Position numbers and translations under genes: made by a program. Of a DNA stretch of 64,000 nucleotides, positions 1 through 9,402 are shown piece by piece; position 1 is the first letter of the stretch; each line of letters begins with the position of its first letter. The notes under the pieces were generated by a model, which was not told where the DNA came from, did not search any database, and worked only from the letters and a program-made list of their open reading frames with translations. This DNA is from an uncultured Cohaesibacter sp. (GTDB lineage Bacteria > Pseudomonadota > Alphaproteobacteria > Rhizobiales > Cohaesibacteraceae): assembly GCF_963664735.1 (NCBI RefSeq), contig NZ_OY761553.1, positions 759,303-823,302 of the forward strand, written 5' to 3'.

Positions 1-153
1 CACTCCCAAGCTGTCCTCAAGCCATAGGATCTGCCTGTTGACGGCTGAAGATGCCACGTTGAGCTCCCGACTTGCCGCGCGGATTGCACCATGCTCGGCA
101 ACCGCCGCAAAATAACGCAAAGCCGGAGAATATAGAAGACGAGCGCGGTCCAG
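1..153 (-). CDS. LysR-type regulator, N-terminal fragment cut by the window edge
   Basis: Reading the minus strand from about 153 gives a helix-turn-helix typical of LysR-type regulators: LRYFAAVAEHGAIRAASREL, followed by a stretch like SSAVNRQI. The frame is open through position 1, so the rest of the gene lies outside the window. An in-frame TAG sits at 184-186 and there is no ATG between it and the helix-turn-helix. The most plausible start is the CTG at 151-153 with GGGAG about 6 bases upstream; the TTG at 118-120 is an alternative. Either the gene uses a rare start or its 5' end is damaged. Target genes are unknown. Confidence 0.6.
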   Translation of the reverse strand, partial: MDRARLLYSPALRYFAAVAEHGAIRAASRELNVASSAVNRQILWLEDSLGV

Positions 154-323
154 GATGCTGCTCCCTGATTTGGTGATTTTCTGCTAGGACATTGACATAT
201 AAAGGAGGATGAAACAAGCATGACGGGAAGCCGGGGTGCTCAGCTTGTTCATATAGTGCGTTATGGAACAAAGATTGCCAATGCTAAAAAGCGGAATGGC
301 ATTGTTGCATTTGCGGGAATAGG

Positions 324-1019
324 TCAGCTTTTGGGGCGTATCCGGCGGAAATGAAGCAATGGGCCAATTGCAAACAGGTACAAGCCACTAACAGCCAAAA
401 CAATTTTGTCGATTGATGTGGGGACCATGTTGTTGAAGACCACATGGCAGGCAAAAACGGACCATATTGCCACGAACACCAGTGTGAGCGGACGAAGCGC
501 TTTCACCCTTACCGGATGCACAAACTCGACAGGCACAAACTGACCTGCGGCGAGCAGCACGATAATAACAAATCCTATCAAGGGTGATGGTGTGAAGAGG
601 AAATAATAGAAGAGCACCCCATTCCAGACTGCAGGGAAACCTCGGAAAGCGTTAGAGGGGCATTTCATCTGCTCATTGGCAAAATACAAGCCGCCGGTCA
701 CGACGATGATAGCACCAGCTACGAGCGAATAAGGCATCGGCATCAATTCCGCTTTCATGAAGGCAAAAGCAGGAATGAACACATAGGTCGCATAGTCGAT
801 GACAAAATCAAGGCTGTTCCCGCTCCAATTGGGCAGAACCTGAATGACTTTCATCTTGCGCGCGATCGGTCCATCGATGCCATCAACGAACTGTGCAGCA
901 AGGAGCCAGAAGAACAAGGCTGTCCAATCGCTGTTAGAAGCGGCCAATGTTGCCAGCAGGGCAAATGCTGCTCCAGAGGCAGTCAGCAGATGAACAAGAA
1001 AAGCGGTTTGTTTTTGCAT
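324..1019 (-). CDS. pcs: phosphatidylcholine synthase
   Basis: This 231-residue integral membrane enzyme of the CDP-alcohol phosphatidyltransferase family is predicted to condense CDP-diacylglycerol with choline to give phosphatidylcholine and CMP, the one-step route used by rhizobia and relatives. The signature is complete: D49-G50, A53-R54, G67, D71 and D75 match the DG-x2-AR-x(n)-G-x3-D-x3-D pattern that holds the catalytic metals. Several hydrophobic helices follow, and the length fits Pcs proteins (about 240 residues). The ATG at 1019 is preceded by AGGGAC at good spacing, and an in-frame stop lies four codons upstream, which fixes the start. It lies downstream of the DUF2182 gene on the same strand. 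Confidence 0.9.
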   Translation of the reverse strand: MQKQTAFLVHLLTASGAAFALLATLAASNSDWTALFFWLLAAQFVDGIDGPIARKMKVIQVLPNWSGNSLDFVIDYATYVFIPAFAFMKAELMPMPYSLVAGAIIVVTGGLYFANEQMKCPSNAFRGFPAVWNGVLFYYFLFTPSPLIGFVIIVLLAAGQFVPVEFVHPVRVKALRPLTLVFVAIWSVFACHVVFNNMVPTSIDKIVLAVSGLYLFAIGPLLHFRRIRPKS

Positions 1020-1083
1020 GCGATGTCCCTAGCCCAAACTGCTTAGGGAAGCAATCGGAAACATCAGGCATCCGCTACAAAAA

Positions 1084-2079
1084 TCAAATGCCGAGAATAG
1101 TGCGTCCTGCTGGGGAGATAGAGAGGACCAATAGTCCCCAGATTATCAAGAAAATGCCGATGCCACGCGTAATCCAAGGGTTGGGTACAACTTTCTCAAT
1201 TGCCATCAAAAGACCGAGGATTGCCATCCAGATTACATTCATAACGCCGACCGCGAACATGACGACCATTAAGGCCCACGTGCAGCCGGTACAAAAAAGC
1301 CCCTGCTCCAACCCCATGAAATAGGACCCGGCGAAGGATCTGAAGAAGCCCTTTTCTGTGCGCCTTGTGAAATAGGGAAAAGGCAGCTGGCAGCGCAAAA
1401 GGCAAGCTTGTTTGGCGGCGGTAAACTGATAGATTCCCGCAAGAAGAAGTGTTGAGGCAGAAAAAACCATGGATGCGGGGGCCATTACCGGCGACATGGT
1501 TTGAATTTCAGTAAGGCCCCACTGAAGCAAGGTGGCAATGAGGGCAAAGCCGACCCAAATGCTCAAATATCCAAGGGCCAGCAGAAGAACCGAGAACGGG
1601 CCTGCCTTCTGGCCTTTGGCTTCCTGCACTGAGGCGTAGCTTTTTAGGATCGGCGCGGCTGTTGGCAGCATCATTGCAATGGCCATCATGACCCACATGG
1701 CGAAAACGATCATCAGATCCGGAAGTCCCCAGGCATCCTGACTAGGCATGCCGAAATGACCGATGGCGGCGGAAGGAGCACAGACGGCTGCGATGAAGGC
1801 TCGGGTCGTGGGATCAAGGCTTTCAAAGCCATTGAAAACATTGAACGCCGACATGCCCGGCCCTAGTGCCCGCATGTCCATGTCGGGAGCCATGTCGACA
1901 ACCATAGCGAACAGGTAGAACCATGCAAACAGGGATGCCGCTGCAATGGCAAGGAAAAGCGCAATACGCGGTTTGGCTTCAGCCGCGGCCAAATCTGGAT
2001 GCTCGGCACGAAAACGAGCCATTTGCTTTTGCAATTCCTTGGCGCTGCTTGTGTCGAAAAAATTCCCCAGAACACTCAT
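1084..2079 (-). CDS. DUF2182 family predicted metal-binding membrane protein
   Basis: This 331-residue polytopic membrane protein belongs to the DUF2182 group (COG5486), whose function is not established; some members are annotated as copper-chaperone-like. Supporting marks are the methionine-rich helix around MMAIAMMLPTAAP, the cytosolic K-x-x-CLLRC segment with two cysteines before a proline, and the segment GLEQGLFCTGCTWALM with a CxxC pair, all of which could bind a soft metal. The N-terminal 40 residues are hydrophilic, then helices alternate to the C terminus. The ATG at 2079 follows a GGG-containing leader. It is upstream of pcs on the same strand (64 bases between them) and may share its transcript. 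No function beyond possible metal handling is claimed. Confidence 0.75.
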   Translation of the reverse strand: MSVLGNFFDTSSAKELQKQMARFRAEHPDLAAAEAKPRIALFLAIAAASLFAWFYLFAMVVDMAPDMDMRALGPGMSAFNVFNGFESLDPTTRAFIAAVCAPSAAIGHFGMPSQDAWGLPDLMIVFAMWVMMAIAMMLPTAAPILKSYASVQEAKGQKAGPFSVLLLALGYLSIWVGFALIATLLQWGLTEIQTMSPVMAPASMVFSASTLLLAGIYQFTAAKQACLLRCQLPFPYFTRRTEKGFFRSFAGSYFMGLEQGLFCTGCTWALMVVMFAVGVMNVIWMAILGLLMAIEKVVPNPWITRGIGIFLIIWGLLVLSISPAGRTILGI

Positions 2080-2361
2080 CCGAACATGGCCCTTTTGCGT
2101 AATAGCTTATGCGGTGACATATGAACCGGTCTTCAGGGTAAATGCAAGTTAGTCATGGTGCCATATCAAACAGCAGAACCGAGCCGAGAAACAGAAACAA
2201 TGAAGATTTGAATCGTTGGCTTGCTTGCCTTTTCATCCCTTTATATGTCCCTATATGTCTTCTGACCTGCTTCAGATTGCTGGATTTTCTCTGATTTTCA
2301 GGCTAATACGCGCTATGATGCAGGGTGGTACAGAAGTGTGATGCTGTTAAAGGAAGCTGTC

Positions 2362-3576
2362 ATGACGCAAGCAAGAAATGTTGATGTCGCGGTTGTGGGT
2401 AGCGGCCCTGCTGGACATGTTGCGGCAATTCAAATGGTCAAGCTTGGGCTGTCTTGCGTTTTGATAGGTCCCGAACATGGCGGAGAGGACGGCCGCACCA
2501 CTGCACTGCTAGGCAGCTCGATGCCCTATCTGGAAAGCCTTGGCTTGTGGAATGCGGTGACTGCGGAAGGACAAGCCTTGCGTGTCATGCGTTTGATCGA
2601 CGATACCGGACGGCTGTTCAAGGCTCCGACGACCGAATTTGACAGCGCCGAGATCGGACTGGATGCGTTCGGCTATAATATCGACAACAATCGGCTAGTT
2701 TCCTTGCTTCATGATGCGCTCAGGGTTCTTAACAAAGACCAGTTTGTCCAAGACAGGCAATTTGCAAAAAAGGTTCGGCTCGATGGTGAGGCCGGCCTTG
2801 TCGAGATGCAAGATGGAACTAGCTGGCAGGCACGACTGGTCATTGCGGCAGACGGGCGCAATTCGATAGTTCGGCAAGCCGCAGGTGTCGAAATGCGCAA
2901 ATGGTCCTATCCGCAGACTGCTTTGGTGGTCAATTTGAACCATCCTTCGACGCCGCACAACAATAGCTCAACAGAGTTTCATACCAAGACTGGGCCGTTC
3001 ACCTTGGTGCCCTATCGCGATGGGTTTACGTCAAGTTTGGTATGTGTTGTGACTGAGCAGGATGCAAACCGTCTGAAAAGCCTTGATAAAGACGCTCTCG
3101 CACGGGAGCTGGAACGGCGTGCCCATTCCATCTATGGCGCGTTTGATGTGATCAGCGATGCCCAGACCTTTCCTCTTTCGGGCATGGTGGCCAAACAGTT
3201 TTGCGGGCCTCGTTCGGTCTTTATTGCTGAAAGCGCCCATGCTTTTCCACCCATCGGGGCGCAAGGTCTCAATCTAAGCCTGCGAGATATTTCCTCTTTG
3301 GCTGATGTAATCCGGGAAGATGACGGGGACGATCTGGGCGCCGAAGCCGTCGTGCAGACTTACGCTCACATGCGCCGCAGCGATATCTGGTCCCGCACTG
3401 CCGGGGTTCACATGCTCAATATGTCGCTGATCTCCGCCCTGCCCTTCGGGCAAGGAGCCCGAACTGCGGGGCTCGCATTGGCAAACATGGTGCCTTCTTT
3501 GCGCAAGTTGATGATGAAGGCAGGACTTGACGCTCCGGGCAGAATTGGCTGGACGGGAGAAGCTGTCAAAAAATAG
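2362..3576 (+). CDS. UbiH/UbiF-family FAD-dependent hydroxylase (ubiquinone biosynthesis)
   Basis: This is a flavoprotein monooxygenase of the UbiH/UbiF/COQ6 group, predicted to hydroxylate the aromatic ring of a ubiquinone precursor at the membrane. The N terminus carries the dinucleotide-binding motif VVGSGPAG, the centre has the DG motif VIAADGRNS, and the C-terminal FAD-ribityl motif reads ESAHAFPPIGAQGLNLSLRD, close to the SAH-FPPIGAQGLNL form seen in alphaproteobacterial members. A longer frame begins at GTG 2338, but AAGGAAG at 2349-2355 sits six bases before the ATG at 2362, giving a 404-residue protein of normal length. Which ring position it hydroxylates (UbiH-, UbiF- or UbiL-like) cannot be told from sequence alone. 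Confidence 0.85.
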   Translation: MTQARNVDVAVVGSGPAGHVAAIQMVKLGLSCVLIGPEHGGEDGRTTALLGSSMPYLESLGLWNAVTAEGQALRVMRLIDDTGRLFKAPTTEFDSAEIGLDAFGYNIDNNRLVSLLHDALRVLNKDQFVQDRQFAKKVRLDGEAGLVEMQDGTSWQARLVIAADGRNSIVRQAAGVEMRKWSYPQTALVVNLNHPSTPHNNSSTEFHTKTGPFTLVPYRDGFTSSLVCVVTEQDANRLKSLDKDALARELERRAHSIYGAFDVISDAQTFPLSGMVAKQFCGPRSVFIAESAHAFPPIGAQGLNLSLRDISSLADVIREDDGDDLGAEAVVQTYAHMRRSDIWSRTAGVHMLNMSLISALPFGQGARTAGLALANMVPSLRKLMMKAGLDAPGRIGWTGEAVKK

Positions 3577-3686
3577 CTCAGTATTTGAAAGCAAAAGAAA
3601 ATTGGGCTATTCACATCGCTCATTGCTCTTCTGTTTGGCTCGTATATAAAAAGCCGTCAGAAAAACTCAAGCCGCAGGAAACAAGA

Positions 3687-4595
3687 ATGAAGCGAATTAC
3701 ATTGTTACATCGCATAGAATATGCGCTGTTTTTTTGCGTCATTTCTGTTTTTAGGCTGATGCCCTTGAGTGTGGCGTCTTCATTTATGGGACACCTCTGG
3801 CGGTTGATTGCTCCTTGGCTGAGGCGGCAAAAGCGCGCAATGGCGCATTTGCATGCAGCCTTTCCGGAAATGAGTGACAAGGAACTTTATGCCATCACCC
3901 TTGATATGTGGGAAAATCTTGGGCGCACCTCTGCCGAGGCAATGGTTTTGGAAAAGTTCGCAGGAAGAATGGACGAACTGATCTCTGCGCCAAATGGCTA
4001 TCGAGAGATTGTCGAGAGAATTAAGAAGGAAGGCGGCGTCATTGTCTCCCTTCACTCTGGCAATTGGGAGCTTGGCGGTGCCGTTTCCTCCCATTATGGT
4101 TTTGATTGCTCCGTGGTCATGCAACGGCTTCAAAATCCTCTCGTTCATGAATTCCTTGTCGCAAAACGGGCAGAGAGTTTTTCTGGTGGTGTTTTTGTCA
4201 AGGGAGACCGAGCCGGTATGCGAGCGCTTACCTCTATCGCCGGAGGTACAGCCACTGCAATCATGGGCGATTTGAGGGATCGGCGAGGCCCTCGGATTGA
4301 CTTTTTTGGCCGCCCGGCTCCGACCAATACCTTCCCTGCCCGTTTGGCTCGCAAGAAAGGGGCTCCCTTGATCGCCTTGCGCATTGGGCGCGTTGAAGGA
4401 ATTCATTTCGAGGTTCAGGCTGAACTGATTGATGTTCCCCAAACAGATGATGTCGAAGCAGACATTCTGAATGCGACCATCGGCGTTCAGAAAAAGTTCG
4501 AGGAATGGGTGCGTCAAGCTCCGTCTCAGTGGATGTGGTCTCATCGGCGCTGGGGGCGCCCCGAAACAGAGCAAATGATAGCTGCGCGCGGTTAA
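3687..4595 (+). CDS. LpxL/HtrB-like lysophospholipid (lipid A) acyltransferase
   Basis: This 302-residue protein is a member of the bacterial lipid A biosynthesis acyltransferase family, inner-membrane enzymes that transfer an acyl chain to a lipid A precursor. An N-terminal hydrophobic helix anchors it, and the catalytic H-x4-E box is present as HSGNWE at about residue 123. Further family features are the segment GDRRGPRIDFFGRPA-like in the middle and the C-terminal QWMWSHRRWG motif. The longer frame starts at 3585, but the ATG at 3687 follows GCAGGAAACAAGA and places the membrane helix at the N terminus as in relatives. It follows the UbiH-like gene by 110 bases. Whether the acceptor is lipid A or another lipid is not shown. 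Confidence 0.85.
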   Translation: MKRITLLHRIEYALFFCVISVFRLMPLSVASSFMGHLWRLIAPWLRRQKRAMAHLHAAFPEMSDKELYAITLDMWENLGRTSAEAMVLEKFAGRMDELISAPNGYREIVERIKKEGGVIVSLHSGNWELGGAVSSHYGFDCSVVMQRLQNPLVHEFLVAKRAESFSGGVFVKGDRAGMRALTSIAGGTATAIMGDLRDRRGPRIDFFGRPAPTNTFPARLARKKGAPLIALRIGRVEGIHFEVQAELIDVPQTDDVEADILNATIGVQKKFEEWVRQAPSQWMWSHRRWGRPETEQMIAARG

Positions 4596-4788
4596 TGGCG
4601 CTGCAAGACGCTCTCGGCTCTTTTTGACTAATTCTCTACCCCTTCCGTATCTTCCCCTACAGTCTTATTGCACTGCAGCATTTTTACGGTGCAAATAGGG
4701 CCTTAATGATGCCGCCTTGTGAACCATAGAGATTGGGAAATTTCTGCTTCTGAGGGTGTGCATCGGACAAGATTACGGGAGAGAGACC

Positions 4789-5835
4789 ATGAAAACGCCA
4801 AGTGCATTTTATAAGCCATTGGCCATAGGAGCACCGGCCCCCTATCGCGAATTGCCTGTGCGTGTTGAGCGCATGATTCATTTCGTGCCCCCCCATATTG
4901 AAAAGATGCGAGCCAAGATCCCGCAGCTTGTCGAGCAGGTGGATGTGATTCTCGGCAATCTTGAAGATGCAATCCCTGCCGATATGAAAGTTGCTGCCAG
5001 AGAAGGTTTCATTCAGCTGGCCAAGGATAATGACTTCGGCTCCACAGGGCTATGGACAAGGGTCAATTGCCTCAACTCGCCGTGGTTTCTTGACGATGTC
5101 ATTGATATCGTTTCTCAAGTTGGAAACAAGCTTGATGTGATCATGTTGCCGAAGGTGGAAGGTCCTTGGGACATTCACTATCTCGATCAGTTGCTGGCAC
5201 AGCTTGAAGCCAAGCATGGTGTCAATAAGCCGATCCTGATCCATGCCATTCTTGAAACTGCTGAGGGCGTGGCCAATGTGGAAGCCATCTGTGCAGCCTC
5301 TCCTCGTATGCATGGCATTTCTTTGGGACCAGCTGACCTTGCGGCTTCCAGAGGCATGAAGACCACGCGTGTTGGCGGTGGGCATCCGGGATACCGTGTT
5401 CTTGGCGATCTAGAAGAAGGCAAGGAACGGGCCTTCTATCAGCAGGATCTTTGGCATTACACGATGGCCAAAATGGTCGATGCCTGTATGACTTACGGCT
5501 TGAAGGCATTTTATGGACCGTTTGGAGATTTCTCGGATCCTGATGCTTGTGAAGCGCAATTCCGCAACAGCTTCTTGCAGGGCTGCTTGGGTACATGGAC
5601 GTTGCATCCTACGCAGATTGCCATTGCCAAGCGCGTCTTTAGCCCAGATGTCGACGAAGTCAAAATGGCCATGAGAATTCTGGAAGCGATGCCGGATGGC
5701 ACTGGTGCCGTCATGATCGATGGTAAAATGCAGGATGATGCGACATGGAAGCAGGCCAAGGTTATTGTTGATTTGGCAAAACAGGTGGCCGAGAAAGACC
5801 CTGACATGGGCGCGCTTTACGGGCTTGCCGGTTAG
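4789..5835 (+). CDS. CoA-ester lyase, HpcH/HpaI family (malyl-CoA / methylmalyl-CoA lyase-like)
   Basis: The 348-residue product is a citrate-lyase-beta-like aldolase. Family members cleave or form malyl-CoA or beta-methylmalyl-CoA, and one role is in acetate assimilation by the ethylmalonyl-CoA pathway. Visible family marks are the metal-binding acidic motif LEDAIP near residue 60, IMLPKVEG, the glutamate-containing [12 protein letters not shown] strand, and the segment [11 protein letters not shown] near the C-terminal half, shared with methylotroph malyl-CoA lyases. The ATG at 4789 follows CGGGAGAGAG at good spacing; an upstream GTG would add 11 unlikely residues. It stands alone, so substrate choice rests on homology. 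Confidence 0.8.
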   Translation: MKTPSAFYKPLAIGAPAPYRELPVRVERMIHFVPPHIEKMRAKIPQLVEQVDVILGNLEDAIPADMKVAAREGFIQLAKDNDFGSTGLWTRVNCLNSPWFLDDVIDIVSQVGNKLDVIMLPKVEGPWDIHYLDQLLAQLEAKHGVNKPILIHAILETAEGVANVEAICAASPRMHGISLGPADLAASRGMKTTRVGGGHPGYRVLGDLEEGKERAFYQQDLWHYTMAKMVDACMTYGLKAFYGPFGDFSDPDACEAQFRNSFLQGCLGTWTLHPTQIAIAKRVFSPDVDEVKMAMRILEAMPDGTGAVMIDGKMQDDATWKQAKVIVDLAKQVAEKDPDMGALYGLAG

Positions 5836-6093
5836 CAAATATGTGCGCTGTGCGGCTTGTCGCTGCCTGAGCCCTAAGGAATTTGGGGCAGAGTTTTATG
5901 TTTTGGCTAAAAGATAAAAGGCGGATTTGATCCGTCCTTTGTTGACTCAGAACAAGCCTTGTGTTGTCTACGGAGCTTCAAATTTTAACAGACAGGTAAA
6001 ATGAAAGGGTCATAGCGCCTTTAGTACAATGTGTGCTAGAGTAACGGCTAAGGACCTTCTATAGGCTATAACAATAATATGGAGCCTGATCTC

Positions 6094-6426
6094 ATGGCGG
6101 AAATGAAAACAGCTAAATTTCAGATCGGTCAGGTTGTTCGACATCGGGTTTATTCTTTTCGCGGTGTCGTATTTGATGTCGATGCAGAATTCGATAACTC
6201 TGAGGAATGGTATGAAGCCATTCCTGAAGATGTTAGACCGCGTCGTGATCAACCCTTTTATCATATCTTTGCTGAAAATGACGAAACCGAATATGTGGCC
6301 TATGTCTCTGAGCAGAATCTGCTCAAGGACAGTTCTGGCGAGCCTATTCGGCACCCGCAGGTCAAACAGCTTTTCAAAGGTATGAAAGAAGGCGTCTATA
6401 TGCCAGAGGACGATCTGGTCAACTGA
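6094..6426 (+). CDS. hspQ: heat shock protein HspQ (YccV-like)
   Basis: A 110-residue cytoplasmic protein of the HspQ/hemimethylated-DNA-binding-like family. The family core is clear: FQIGQVVRHRVYSFRGVVFD, then EWYEAIP, DQPFYHIF and YVAYVSEQNLL. In enterobacteria HspQ modulates Lon protease activity and DnaA turnover; that role is transferred here only by family. The start at 6094 is preferred over the ATG at 6079 because GGAG at 6081-6084 lies nine bases upstream of it. The gene ends at a strong bidirectional terminator. I found no convincing heat-shock sigma factor promoter by eye in the 258-base gap upstream. Confidence 0.88.
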   Translation: MAEMKTAKFQIGQVVRHRVYSFRGVVFDVDAEFDNSEEWYEAIPEDVRPRRDQPFYHIFAENDETEYVAYVSEQNLLKDSSGEPIRHPQVKQLFKGMKEGVYMPEDDLVN

Positions 6427-6450
6427 ACTGGTCAAAGCTACTTGAGTAAA

Positions 6451-6489
6451 CAAAACCGCGATCCGAAGGTTCGGACCGCGGTTTTGTTT
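6451..6489. terminator. bidirectional Rho-independent terminator
   Basis: Arms CAAAACCGCG (6451-6460) and CGCGGTTTTG (6477-6486) enclose a second stem TCCGAA/TTCGGA with a GG loop, interrupted by a single A-C mismatch. T-rich tracts lie on both sides, so it can serve the convergent hspQ (+) and IalB-like (-) genes. Confidence 0.85.
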
Positions 6490-6507
6490 TGACCAAAATA
6501 ATCTTGA

Positions 6508-7155
6508 TTATTCGGATTTCTGTTTCTGCTCGAGCAGTTTCTGGCGCTGTTCTTCAGCGCGTTTGCGAAGCAGATCCTGAAGCTTTTGCTGCTCTTCAGC
6601 GGTCTTTTTCAGATCAATCGGATCGCCTTCATAGCTTGAAGTAAAGCCTGTCAGGGTCAGATCAAAGCGAACCGGCTGAGCCTGTTGGTTCAGAGCGGTT
6701 ACCGAAATCATGGCACCTTTTTTCATTTGATCGACAAAGGTGTCATCCACGGCAACATCAGAGAAGCAAGCATTGGGGAAACAGATCGAGAAAGTGCCCT
6801 TGATCTGCTTGCCTTTATCAATCTGAAGGGTCAGACCATGACGCAGCAGCATGCCCGGAGTGATCGCAATCACGAGCGCTTTACGTTTTGCGTCTTCCAG
6901 CTCGCGAAGAGAAACGGATGCTAGAAACTGGCCTGTCTCTGCCTTCAATTCCTGCGTAATAGCGCAGAGTTTCTTTTGGGTTTTTGCATCCTGACTGCAG
7001 AATTTCAGCCAACGCTGCTGACTGGCGTCTGGAGCCGCATTTGCATCTTGAGCGTAGGCGCTTTGCACTGGAGCGAGGAAAGCAACAGCTGCAAGGGCCA
7101 TGGAAGCGGCCGCAACTGGCTTGATGAATTTGGAAGCCTTGTCAAACATGACCAT
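6508..7155 (-). CDS. invasion-associated locus B (IalB) family periplasmic protein
   Basis: This 215-residue secreted protein belongs to the IalB family, named after a Bartonella factor for erythrocyte entry but widespread in free-living alphaproteobacteria, where the role is unknown. It has a signal peptide (hydrophobic run AAASMALAAVAFLAP, cleavage likely after AYA), then the IalB fold with four cysteines in two pairs (KFCSQDAKTQKKLCA and CFPNAC) that probably form disulfides. The C terminus is a charged, glutamine-rich helix beginning near DLKKTAEEQQKLQD, probably coiled coil. A longer frame reaches 7350, but the ATG at 7155 puts the signal peptide at the N terminus; a second ATG is at 7149. 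The gene shares a terminator with hspQ. Confidence 0.85.
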   Translation of the reverse strand: MVMFDKASKFIKPVAAASMALAAVAFLAPVQSAYAQDANAAPDASQQRWLKFCSQDAKTQKKLCAITQELKAETGQFLASVSLRELEDAKRKALVIAITPGMLLRHGLTLQIDKGKQIKGTFSICFPNACFSDVAVDDTFVDQMKKGAMISVTALNQQAQPVRFDLTLTGFTSSYEGDPIDLKKTAEEQQKLQDLLRKRAEEQRQKLLEQKQKSE

Positions 7156-7527
7156 TAATAAGAATCCCGATTTTTCTGTTGCCGCAGGAAAGCGAAGTTT
7201 CCGTACTTTATGCCGAGCTTGCCGACATGTGAATTTCTTTTCTGATATCGAACTGACTGTGCTCGCTTCGGTTCGCATTTCGCATCTCTTCCTAAAGCAA
7301 GGACGGCAATCATTCAATTGCAGATTAATGTCTAAAGCTAACCTCTTCATTCACAATGAATAGGGCAGAATAGTGACTAAACGCCATTTCTTCTACAAGC
7401 TGTTGCTGCAAAATTCCAGTAGCAGAATAATGCTGCAGTGGTTTTCCCGCCTGTGGTAAATTGACCGCATTGGTTGATTCACCATGTTTTTCGCCACTAT
7501 ACGGGTCTGGATTTAAGGAAGTTGGAT
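7156..7527. other. divergent intergenic region (IalB-like gene and peptide-binding protein)
   Basis: About 370 bases separate the IalB-like gene on the minus strand from the solute-binding protein on the plus strand, so both promoters must lie here. The minus-strand frame stays open through most of it but reads as low-quality, cysteine- and arginine-rich sequence without a signal peptide, so I treat it as non-coding. A small inverted repeat, ATTCA-CAA-TGAAT, lies near 7345. I see no clear promoter boxes. Confidence 0.5.
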
Positions 7528-9402
7528 ATGGTTTTTGGACGTGAGCATCAGTTTATTGGACTAAATGGTGTATTGAGAAAATGTCTGCTTCCGGTTGTTT
7601 GTGGCTGTGCGCTGTTGTTTTCTCCGCTTCTTTTGCTTGATGGTTTTGCCAGCCCTGCTCACGGCATTGCCATGCATGGACAGCCCAAATATGCGAAAGA
7701 TTTTGCTTATTTTGACTATGTGAACCCCAATGCTCCCAAGGGAGGAAGCATTACGTTCGCCGGTCAGGGGAGTTTTGATAGTCTAAACCCGTTTATCCTG
7801 AAAGGTGTTGCTCCCAGAGGGTTATGGGATTCCGACTATGGTCTGAATGTTTATGAGCCATTGCTTGCGCGCAGTTCCGATGAAGCCTTTTCCCTTTATG
7901 GTTTGATTGCCGAATGGGTTGATATGCCCGATGACCGCTCTTCGATTACATTCAAGATCCGCGATGAGGCGCGCTTTTCAGATGGCCAACCGATTACGGT
8001 GGACGATGTAAAATTCACGGTCGAACTGCTCAAGAAATATGGAAGTCCGGTTTATGCAGGCCGAATCAAACGAATTAAGGCAATGGATGAGCCCGGAGCC
8101 GGACAGATCCGTTTTACTTTCGAAGACGGACAGGATCGCGAATTGCCGTTGCTGATTGGCATGCTACCGGTCTTGCCCAAGCATGCGATCGATCCGGAGA
8201 AATTCTCCAAATCGGGGATGTACCAGTTCATCGGATCAGGCCCCTACCGTATCGCCGAAGTTGATCCTGGTTCAAAGGTCGTTCTAAAGCGCAATTCTGA
8301 TTATTGGGCCAATGACCTGCCGATCAAGGTGGGGCAGGATAATTTCGATGAAATCAATATCGAATATTATCGGGATGGAACGGCGATGTTCGAAGCCTTC
8401 AAAAAGGGGCAATTCGATATTCTGCCGGAAACAGACCCTGCCCGCTGGGCGGATCAATATGACTTCAATGCTATAAAAGACGGTCGGGTGGAAAAGAAGA
8501 CATTTACTTCACAGCTGCCGACCGGCATGTCGGGTTTTGTTTTCAATACGCGCAAACCGGTTTTCCAGAACAGAATTGTGCGCCGAACATTGGCCAGCCT
8601 TTTCGACTTCGAATGGGTGAACAAGAATCTTTATCACGGGCTGTTCAAGCGATCTGGCAGCTATTTCCAGAATTCGTCACTTTCAGCTCTCGACGAACCG
8701 ATGAACGATCGCGAGAAAGTTCTGCTCGCTCCTTATTTGCGTGAAATCGACGCCGATATTCTGGACGGCACCTATGAACCGGCTTCTCCAGCCAACAATG
8801 CCGAGATGCGCAAGCTCATGCGCGAGGCGATGAAGGAACTGGCCTCGCAAGGCTATGCGATTGAAAATGAAGTCATGGTCAATAAAGCCACAGGAGCACC
8901 ACTGGCTTTTGAATTTCTGTCGACCACAAAGGAAGAAGAGCGATTGGCACTCGTTTATGCACGCGTGCTGGAACGGCTTGGCATCAAGATGGAGATACGC
9001 ACCGTGGATTCCGCTCAATATTGGGAGCGACGCAAGACGATGGATTTCGACATGATGAAAATGTCCTGGAGCGCTTCGCTGTCTCCGGGTAACGAACAGA
9101 TGTCGCGGTGGAATTCTACACAAAGAGACGTTGATGGATGGTTCAATCAGGCCGGCGCTTCTGATCCGGCAGTGGATGCCATGATTGATGCATTGCTTGC
9201 TGCCCGCTCGCAAGAAGACTTTACGGCCGCAGTTAGGGCTTTTGATCGGAGTCTGATCAACGGCTATTATGTGGTTCCGCTCTTCCACAAGGGTGAACAA
9301 TGGGTGGGACTTTGGAAACGGATACACTATCCAACAGACGAAGCAAAAGGTCGCCCTCTTGATGGATATCGCACCACAACCTTCTGGTATAGTGACAAAT
9401 AG
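7528..9402 (+). CDS. extracellular solute-binding protein, family 5 (YejA-like)
   Basis: The 624-residue product is a periplasmic binding protein of the peptide/nickel/opine class, closest in layout to YejA, which binds microcin C and oligopeptides. A signal peptide (LLPVVCGCALLFSPLLLL) precedes the mature part beginning near AMHGQPKYAKDFAYFDYVNP, a typical YejA opening, followed by GGSITF and SLNPFILKG. The ATG at 7528 is supported by AAGGAAG at 7515-7521. No permease or ATPase genes are adjacent, so it is an orphan binding protein, either serving a transporter encoded elsewhere or acting in sensing. The next gene downstream encodes an acyl-CoA-synthetase-like protein. Confidence 0.85.
   Translation: MVFGREHQFIGLNGVLRKCLLPVVCGCALLFSPLLLLDGFASPAHGIAMHGQPKYAKDFAYFDYVNPNAPKGGSITFAGQGSFDSLNPFILKGVAPRGLWDSDYGLNVYEPLLARSSDEAFSLYGLIAEWVDMPDDRSSITFKIRDEARFSDGQPITVDDVKFTVELLKKYGSPVYAGRIKRIKAMDEPGAGQIRFTFEDGQDRELPLLIGMLPVLPKHAIDPEKFSKSGMYQFIGSGPYRIAEVDPGSKVVLKRNSDYWANDLPIKVGQDNFDEINIEYYRDGTAMFEAFKKGQFDILPETDPARWADQYDFNAIKDGRVEKKTFTSQLPTGMSGFVFNTRKPVFQNRIVRRTLASLFDFEWVNKNLYHGLFKRSGSYFQNSSLSALDEPMNDREKVLLAPYLREIDADILDGTYEPASPANNAEMRKLMREAMKELASQGYAIENEVMVNKATGAPLAFEFLSTTKEEERLALVYARVLERLGIKMEIRTVDSAQYWERRKTMDFDMMKMSWSASLSPGNEQMSRWNSTQRDVDGWFNQAGASDPAVDAMIDALLAARSQEDFTAAVRAFDRSLINGYYVVPLFHKGEQWVGLWKRIHYPTDEAKGRPLDGYRTTTFWYSDK

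Noticed and set aside
17..271. 84-codon minus-strand frame at the left edge
   Set aside because: It overlaps the LysR fragment in another frame, is rich in Cys, Pro and His in an unprotein-like way, and has no ribosome site.
220..354. 44-codon plus-strand frame after AAAGGAGG at 201-207
   Set aside because: The ribosome-site spacing of 12 is long, the frame runs into the pcs 3' end, and no homology is recognised.
5836..6093. heat-shock (RpoH) promoter before hspQ
   Set aside because: A CTTG is present near 5956 but no matching -10 at the right distance.
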